DNA of 38,197 bases from Bacteroidaceae bacterium (GTDB lineage: Bacteria; Bacteroidota; Bacteroidia; Bacteroidales; Bacteroidaceae): NCBI GenBank assembly GCA_024697945.1, contig JAILRU010000021.1:1-38197 (forward strand), read 5' to 3'. Each line of letters opens with the position of its first letter. The first letter of the stretch is position 1. Of the stretch, positions 34,155 to 38,197 are shown piece by piece. A model generated the notes under the pieces. The model was not told the origin of the DNA and did no database searches. It saw only the letters and a list, made by a program, of their open reading frames with translations. The position numbers were made by a program, and so were the translations under genes.

Positions 34155-35288
34155 ATGTCCTACCTTTTCCTTCAGCACTACTGGTGCTTCATCGTAGCCC
34201 TGCTGGCGGCATTGCTCGTCTTCCTGATGTTCGTGCAGGGAGCCAATTCGCTCATCTTCTCCATCGGCAAGACGGCCGACGAACGCCGCCTCATCGTCAA
34301 CGCCACAGGCCGCAAATGGGAGTTCACCTTCACCACCCTCGTCACCTTCGGCGGAGCGTTCTTTGCCTCCTATCCCCTCTTCTACTCCACCAGCTTTGGC
34401 GGAGCCTACTGGCTTTGGATGCTTATCCTCTTCTCCTTCGTCCTGCAAGCCGTCAGCTACGAGTTCCAGAACAAGCTGGGCAATCTGCTGGGCACCCGCA
34501 CCTTCCAATGTCTGCTCGTCCTGAACGGCATCCTCGGTCCCCTGCTCCTTGGCGGTGCCGTAGCCACCTTCTTCAACGGCTCCAACTTCATCGTGGAAAG
34601 AGGCGACATGGTCGTCAGCCGTTGGGCCAATGCCTCCCACGGACTCGATGCCCTGCTCAATGTCTGGAACCTCGCCCTCGGCCTGGCCGTGTTCTTCCTG
34701 GCACGCATACTCGGATGCCTCTACCTCCACAACCGCATCGACGACAAGCTGCTTCACGGGCACGACCAGATTATCCAACCCCTGTGGACCAACACTTGGC
34801 TGTTTCTCGGACTGTTCCTCGCCTTCCTTGCCCACATTCTGACCTGCGACGGCTATGCCTACGACCCTGAAACAGGCGTCATCTTCATGGAGCCGTACAA
34901 GTACTTGCACAATCTCCTGACCATGTGGCCGCTCCTGGTGATGCTCCTCATAGGCGTGGTGTTTGTCCTGCACGGCATCTTCTGGTCGATGTTCCACAAG
35001 GAATGGAAGCGCGGCTTCTGGGTTGCAGGCTTCGGCACCGTTGTCACCGTCCTTGTACTGCTCCTGCTTACGGCATGGAACAACACCGCCTACTATCCCT
35101 CCACGGCCGACCTCCAGTCGTCGCTCACGATGCAGAACTCCTCGAGCAGCGAGTTCACCCTCCGCACCATGTTCTACGTCAGCCTGTTAGTCCCCTTCGT
35201 TCTGGCCTACATCGTATATGCCTGGCGTGCCCTCGACCGCAAGCCCATCACCCAAGAGGAAATCAGCGAAAGCAGCCACGCCTACTAA
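34155..35288 (+). CDS. cydB: cytochrome bd quinol oxidase subunit II
   Basis: The second core membrane subunit pairs with CydA. The 377-residue protein has about eight hydrophobic segments, an N-terminus HYWCFIVALLAALLVFLMFV, QGANSLIFSIGKTADERR, RKWEFTFTTLVTFGGAFFA and KLGNLLGTR, all in the expected order for CydB. Downstream is a strong terminator (35344-35378), so the operon ends here. No cydC/cydD export genes are in the window. Confidence 0.95.
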   Translation: MSYLFLQHYWCFIVALLAALLVFLMFVQGANSLIFSIGKTADERRLIVNATGRKWEFTFTTLVTFGGAFFASYPLFYSTSFGGAYWLWMLILFSFVLQAVSYEFQNKLGNLLGTRTFQCLLVLNGILGPLLLGGAVATFFNGSNFIVERGDMVVSRWANASHGLDALLNVWNLALGLAVFFLARILGCLYLHNRIDDKLLHGHDQIIQPLWTNTWLFLGLFLAFLAHILTCDGYAYDPETGVIFMEPYKYLHNLLTMWPLLVMLLIGVVFVLHGIFWSMFHKEWKRGFWVAGFGTVVTVLVLLLLTAWNNTAYYPSTADLQSSLTMQNSSSSEFTLRTMFYVSLLVPFVLAYIVYAWRALDRKPITQEEISESSHAY

Positions 35289-35343
35289 ACTTCCCGCTAC
35301 TGAAGGAATAAAATATTTTTGAAGTAATAATTTGTGTCCGTTC

Positions 35344-35378
35344 AGCTCCTGCGTCGCAATGACGCGGGAGCTTTTTTT
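35344..35378 (+). terminator. rho-independent terminator of the cyd operon
   Basis: Stem AGCTCCTGCGTC (35344-35355) with GACGCGGGAGCT (35361-35372), one T-G pair, 5-base loop, then a run of seven T. Confidence 0.93.
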
Positions 35379-35481
35379 ATAATATTAATTAAAAGTGTTA
35401 AATGTTGGGATTTATTAAGTTATTGCATGTTAAGGAGTTTTTAAATTACTTAAATTCTTTCCGAGGTTTCTTCAAAACCGC

Positions 35482-35489
35482 TACCTTTG
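35482..35489 (+). promoter_or_regulatory. -7 box ahead of the palindrome array and HU-like gene
   Basis: TACCTTTG followed by CGG. No TTG at the usual upstream distance. A transcript would carry a leader of about 280 nt that includes the tandem palindromes. Confidence 0.65.
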
Positions 35490-35562
35490 CGGTCGGAATC
35501 ATCAAGATAAACGCTATGAATATTATACATGAATCAAACGCGTCATGCGTATCATCAGAGGC

Positions 35563-35736
35563 AATCATGACCATGAATAGAGTCAATCATGACCATGAAT
35601 GGAATCAATCCTGTACAGTATCAGAATCAATCATGTATCATGAATGGAGTGAATCATGTATCATGAATCGACCCAATCATGTATCATGAACGGACATAAT
35701 CATGTATCATGAATCGAGCGAGTCATGAACATGACG
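35563..35736. repeat. eight-unit 22/23-bp tandem array of interrupted palindromes
   Basis: Units start at 35563, 35585, 35607, 35629, 35652, 35675, 35698 and 35721 (the last shortened). The first three are 22 bp and the next four 23 bp. Most carry the palindrome TCATG-n2/3-CATGA (for example AATCATGTATCATGAAT); the third is diverged and holds CTGTACAG. The gap between the cyd terminator and the HU-like gene (35379-35778) contains no other support for a gene. Confidence 0.9.
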
Positions 35737-35778
35737 TTTTTTAATCAACCATATTGTATAATTTAAAACTGTAAAACA

Positions 35779-36480
35779 ATGATCAGTCTAATCAAAATGA
35801 AGGGTACGAACCTTCAAACAAAAGAGACAATCTACTATCCCAAGTGGACGCGTATTGCAACCATCACCGAGACACAGCTTGCCAAGCGCATGGCCCGCGG
35901 CTCGACATTCTCGGTTGGTGAAATTGGTGGTGTCTTCGCAGACTTTCCACAGAGCATCTTCGACGAGCTGCTGAACGGCAACGCAGTCAGCATCGACGGA
36001 CTGGGCATGTTCAAGCTTCGTGTGCAAGGTAAGAGTCAGAAGGAGAAGAAGGACGTGACGAGCGTCGGTGCCAAGATCACAGTGGTGTTCGAGCCCGCTG
36101 CCGAGCTGACTTCCCGCCTGAACGACGAGCGTGAGTTCCGCTTCGTAGAGGTTCCCACCGCAGAAGGGCAGCAGGATGCCGACAGCGACGACAATCCCGA
36201 ACCGACTCCCGGCGGCGATGATGCCGTTGCAGCTCCCACCATCAGCGGTACTACGCCTTTCGAGACGAGCACTTCGGTAACGATGAGCGGCCCGACTGGT
36301 GCTGAGATTCGCTACACCACGGATGGCTCCACTCCCACCAGCAGCAGCTCTCTCTACAGCTCGGCAATCACTCTCTCTGCCACCACCACCGTAAAGGCAA
36401 TCGCCATCAAGGACGGTGTGAGCAGCGAAGTGACAACCAAGGTGTTCACCAAGAGCAGCGGAGGAGGTGATGCAGATTAA
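35779..36480 (+). CDS. HU-HIG-like DNA-binding protein with C-terminal chitobiase-type beta domain
   Basis: The 233-residue protein has an N-terminal HU-like domain (about 1-120: KWTRIATITETQLAKRMARG, GEIGGVFADFPQSIFDELLN, VSIDGLGMFKLRVQGKSQ) as in the Bacteroidota HU-HIG proteins. A Glu/Asp/Pro-rich linker (about 128-150) follows, then a domain at about 152-225 with SGPTGAEIRYTTDGSTPTS and TVKAIAIKDGVSSEVTTKVF, which matches the chitobiase/beta-hexosaminidase C-terminal family. There is no signal peptide, so it should act in the cytosol as a nucleoid or DNA-binding protein. The beta domain is usually found in secreted enzymes, and its role here is unknown. The palindrome array lies just upstream. 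A terminator follows directly. Confidence 0.88.
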   Translation: MISLIKMKGTNLQTKETIYYPKWTRIATITETQLAKRMARGSTFSVGEIGGVFADFPQSIFDELLNGNAVSIDGLGMFKLRVQGKSQKEKKDVTSVGAKITVVFEPAAELTSRLNDEREFRFVEVPTAEGQQDADSDDNPEPTPGGDDAVAAPTISGTTPFETSTSVTMSGPTGAEIRYTTDGSTPTSSSSLYSSAITLSATTTVKAIAIKDGVSSEVTTKVFTKSSGGGDAD

Positions 36481-36506
36481 AAGAGTGCCCTTCGGGGCGC
36501 TCTTTT
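36479..36506 (+). terminator. rho-independent terminator of the HU-like gene
   Basis: AAAAGAGTGCCC, TTCG loop, GGGCGCTCTTTT: a 12-bp stem with a stable tetraloop and a short T tail, overlapping the last bases of the stop codon. Confidence 0.93.
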
Positions 36507-36510
36507 AATA

Positions 36511-36541
36511 ATTGATAATTGACAATTGATAATTGATAATT
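36511..36541. repeat. ATTGATA heptamer array
   Basis: Units ATTGATA, ATTGACA, ATTGATA, ATTGATA plus ATT, directly after the terminator. Confidence 0.92.
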
Positions 36542-36602
36542 AGGCGGCAGCAGTTCGGAAACGAGTCGCTGCTGCTTAACTATTTTCCTTTTTCTCAATA
36601 AT

Positions 36603-36630
36603 TTTTCACTTTTCACTTTTCACTTTTCAC
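36603..36630. repeat. TTTTCAC heptamer array
   Basis: Four TTTTCAC units, then TTTTATTG and a broken -7 box (TACCTTCTTG). It looks like a decayed copy of the array-plus-promoter unit seen at 20137-20182 and 28388-28433. Confidence 0.9.
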
Positions 36631-36730
36631 TTTTATTGTACCTTCTTGCGCTCCTTAGGTGCTCAGGCGCAGGCGGAAGACCTGCGGTCGAGCTACTTCT
36701 GCGCTCGACAATAAAATTAAATTGGATTTA

Positions 36731-36762
36731 TTTTGTTTTGTGCTCGCTTATTCGTACCTTTG
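36731..36762 (+). promoter_or_regulatory. promoter of the HEPN-MNT pair
   Basis: TTTTG (36731-36735), 19 bases, TACCTTTG (36755-36762) followed by CAG. Expected start near 36769, 12 bases before the ATG. Confidence 0.85.
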
Positions 36763-36780
36763 CAGCGGAAAAGTGTTTTT

Positions 36781-37220
36781 ATGACTAAAGAAGAAAAGGT
36801 GCGATATTGGCTCGACATAGCCGACTATGATTTTGACACAGCCAAAGCTATGCATCAGACAGGCCGCTGGCTCTATGTTGCCTTCATGTGCCATCAAGTA
36901 ATTGAGAAAATGTCAAGGCCTACTGGTGCGGTACTTGCGAAGAGGACCCTCCCTACACGCATAGCCACAAGCGTTTGGCCGATGGATGTGGACTCTATGA
37001 GCGGATGAGCGATGAGCAACGTCGCTTTTTAAACAGAATTACCAATTACAACATCGAGGCCCGATACCCTGAGGACAAGGAAGGACTCTCCCGAATGCTT
37101 ACCAAAGATTTCTGTTGGGAAATCATCAACGAAACGAAAAATTTACAGCAATGGATAAAAGACGAACTCTCACTCGCGACGAAGCCCTCCAGCTCGTCCG
37201 CCGATATAAGCAAGTTATAA
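36781..37220 (+). pseudogene. HEPN-domain protein (HepT type), disrupted by a one-base deletion
   Basis: The start region EEKVRYWLDIADYDFDTAKA and MHQTGRWLYVAFMCHQVIEK is the typical HEPN N-terminus. After the Met codon at 36910-36912 the original frame degenerates and stops at 37008. The next frame reads without break KAYWCGTCEEDPPYTHSHKR, then LADGCGLYERMSDEQRRFLN to 37220, which is exactly how the family continues. One missing base around 36912-36913 explains it. The HEPN partner of an MNT gene is usually the toxin (an RNase), so its loss would silence the system. It overlaps the MNT gene by 70 bases. A sequencing error cannot be excluded. Confidence 0.85.
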
Positions 37221-37468
37221 GCCCTCGCTTCGTTGTCGAACCCAAAGTTATGATGTTCGGCTCCTATTCTAAAGGTTATGCTAATCCTGACAGCGACATT
37301 GATGTGGCAGTTATTGTACCCACTTATGGTGACCACAAGTTTGAGATTGCCGAAAATCTATGGAATGACGTTGATAAGGTTAGTTTTCTCATTGAGCCTG
37401 TTCTTATAGCCGAAGACCGTCAGTCGCCTCTTTACGATGACGTCATGCGAACCGGTGTCGCCGTATAA
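37151..37468 (+). CDS. MNT-type minimal nucleotidyltransferase (antitoxin of a HEPN-MNT pair)
   Basis: The 105-residue product has the nucleotidyltransferase signature MFGSYSKGYANPDSDIDVAV (G-S-x-x-x-G and D-x-D). In HEPN/MNT (HepT/MntA) modules the MNT protein neutralises the HEPN toxin by adding AMP units to it. The start ATG at 37151 was chosen because the longer frame from 37115 runs into the HEPN gene without need. It is intact while its partner is broken. A hairpin at 37481-37536 follows. Confidence 0.88.
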   Translation: MDKRRTLTRDEALQLVRRYKQVISPRFVVEPKVMMFGSYSKGYANPDSDIDVAVIVPTYGDHKFEIAENLWNDVDKVSFLIEPVLIAEDRQSPLYDDVMRTGVAV

Positions 37469-37480
37469 GAAATATAAAAT

Positions 37481-37536
37481 AAAACAGCTTCGGGAGGTCC
37501 AGCTGACATTTGCAGCAGGGCCTCCCGTGTTGTTTT
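37481..37536 (+). terminator. long hairpin, probable terminator of the HEPN-MNT pair
   Basis: CGGGAGGTCC (37491-37500) pairs with GGGCCTCCCG (37518-37527), and an inner GCTG/CAGC extends it. Flanking AAAACA and TGTTGTTTT allow pairing on the outside and give a T-rich tail. Confidence 0.75.
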
Positions 37537-37560
37537 ATGAGAGCGGAACGTAAGACGCGG

Positions 37561-37595
37561 ACTATGCACTATGCACTATGGACTATGCACTATGG
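37561..37595. repeat. ACTATGC/ACTATGG heptamer array
   Basis: Five units in order ACTATGC, ACTATGC, ACTATGG, ACTATGC, ACTATGG. It lies between the MNT gene and the gene running in from the window's right edge. Confidence 0.93.
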
Positions 37596-37667
37596 ACTAA
37601 TAAAGTACCTTGACTTTGTCGAGATCGCTCACGCTCGGCATAGCTCAAATATGATTTGGCTCTGCTC

Positions 37668-38197
37668 TCACTTAATCGCGATCTTTTTCCTATTCTCTAT
37701 GTAGATGCCACGGGCAGGTTTGCCGGAGAGATGGCGGCCTTGGAGGTCGAAGATGTGGGTGGTGACGTTTTCGGAATTATGACTTTGAGGGTTATGGATG
37801 CCTGTTGCCATTTGCAAGCGTCGGATATAAGCCATTACTTCTTCATGATACGGATCAGCCTTATATGAAGTGGCATAAGCTACTGCATCATCGCGTGTCC
37901 AGCATGTATCGTTCACACACAGACCTTCCTGAGCGTCTGGTGCCTTGTAAAGCATCGTGTTGTCTTGGTAATATGCATTGAGGTGTTTAGGAGATATGTT
38001 TCCACCAATAATATCCACCATCTCGGTGGGTGGATCCATTACACCATAAATCATCACTCCATGCAGGAATCCCAACTTTTCATACAAATCCAAATCTTTA
38101 TCATAACATGTTTTAAGCACGCGGCATACAGTGCCATCCATCAATTGATATGTGCCATAGGATCCTACTTTGAAAGCCTCATTTTTAGGATACAAGG
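37668..38197 (-). CDS. secreted protein with type IX-like tail, 5' part outside the window
   Basis: Only the last 176 or so residues are present; the frame is still open at the window edge and the only start-like codon at the edge is a TTG, so the true start is outside. The visible part includes FLHGVMIYGVMDPPTEMVDI and CVNDTCWTRDDAVAYA, which I cannot place in a family. The C-terminus THIFDLQGRHLSGKP, then RGIYIENRKKIAIK, matches the tail of the two large secreted proteins at 8646-19408. It may be surface-exported. Confidence 0.7.
   Translation of the reverse strand, partial: LYPKNEAFKVGSYGTYQLMDGTVCRVLKTCYDKDLDLYEKLGFLHGVMIYGVMDPPTEMVDIIGGNISPKHLNAYYQDNTMLYKAPDAQEGLCVNDTCWTRDDAVAYATSYKADPYHEEVMAYIRRLQMATGIHNPQSHNSENVTTHIFDLQGRHLSGKPARGIYIENRKKIAIK

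Larger units (their letters stand above)
36481..36780. other. 300-bp gap between the HU-like and HEPN genes
   Basis: It holds the terminator, two heptamer arrays, two neighbouring hairpins (GCAGG/CCTGC at 36669-36685; GTCGAGC/GCTCGAC at 36687-36709) and the HEPN promoter. No gene is seen. The paired hairpins could be part of a structured RNA but lack a T tail. Confidence 0.7.

Noticed and set aside
34131..34997. 288-residue open frame on the minus strand
   Set aside because: Antisense to cydB, acidic low-complexity composition and no recognisable motif.
35402..35689. 95-residue open frame on the plus strand
   Set aside because: Its first third crosses the -7 box at 35482-35489 and the rest is translation of the tandem palindromes. 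A shorter form from 35516 remains possible but has no support.
35563..35736. possible CRISPR array
   Set aside because: The units are nearly contiguous with only 4-5 variable bases, so there are no spacers, and no cas gene is present.

Overview
The window reads as chromosomal DNA of a Bacteroidales bacterium, most likely Prevotella-like (Prevotellaceae). The grounds are promoters of the Bacteroidota type (TTG, about 19-20 bp, TAnnTTTG, often followed by CA), an str operon running directly into the S10 operon with no tuf gene between fusA and rpsJ, a DUF4492 gene ahead of cydAB, secreted proteins ending in a DLQGR...G-Y-I-N-G-K tail like the Por/type IX sorting domain, a serine-type sulfatase, and an HU-HIG-like DNA-binding protein. 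Species cannot be fixed from sequence alone.

Layout. (1) 1-5940, minus strand: rpsL-rpsG-fusA-rpsJ-rplC-rplD-rplW-rplB, one translation operon with a good promoter at 6023-6052; rplB is cut by the window edge. (2) 6326-8428, minus: a DsbD-like thiol-disulfide transporter with repeat-derived sequence in its linker. (3) 8494-19408, minus: a three-gene operon joined by two ATGA overlaps: a 3262-residue secreted LamG multidomain protein, a 325-residue secreted protein that shares a module with it, and a 51-residue acidic-tailed small protein. (4) 19409-20205: a divergent regulatory region with thirteen 11-bp units in continuous register. (5) 20206-22790, plus: a secreted beta-helix protein and an RsmF-type rRNA methyltransferase. 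(6) 22911-26602, plus: manC, gmd and fcl, which make GDP-L-fucose from mannose-1-phosphate, with a four-helix-bundle gene inserted between gmd and fcl. (7) 26617-28251, minus: a sulfatase; then tRNA-Leu(CAA) on plus. (8) 28614-32115, minus: a SpoIIE-type phosphatase, a STAS protein and an outer-membrane porin. (9) 32288-35288, plus: DUF4492-cydA-cydB, cytochrome bd oxidase. (10) 35482-36480: a tandem palindrome array leading into an HU-like gene. (11) 36781-37468: a HEPN/MNT pair whose HEPN gene carries a frameshift. (12) 37668-38197: the 3' end of another gene with the secreted-protein tail.

The most unusual property is a set of short tandem arrays with a 7-bp (sometimes 8-bp) step, with many different unit sequences, scattered from 6.2 kb onward and absent from the ribosomal operon and the giant gene. 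They flank genes, supply the upstream part of several promoters, supply a stop codon (manC) and a start codon (sulfatase), and sit in frame inside conserved enzymes (rsmF, gmd, cydA). A separate G/C-run repeat sits in frame in dsbD and rsmF. With the 11-bp and 22/23-bp arrays, the window holds at least three classes of periodic DNA that ordinary gene calling does not explain.
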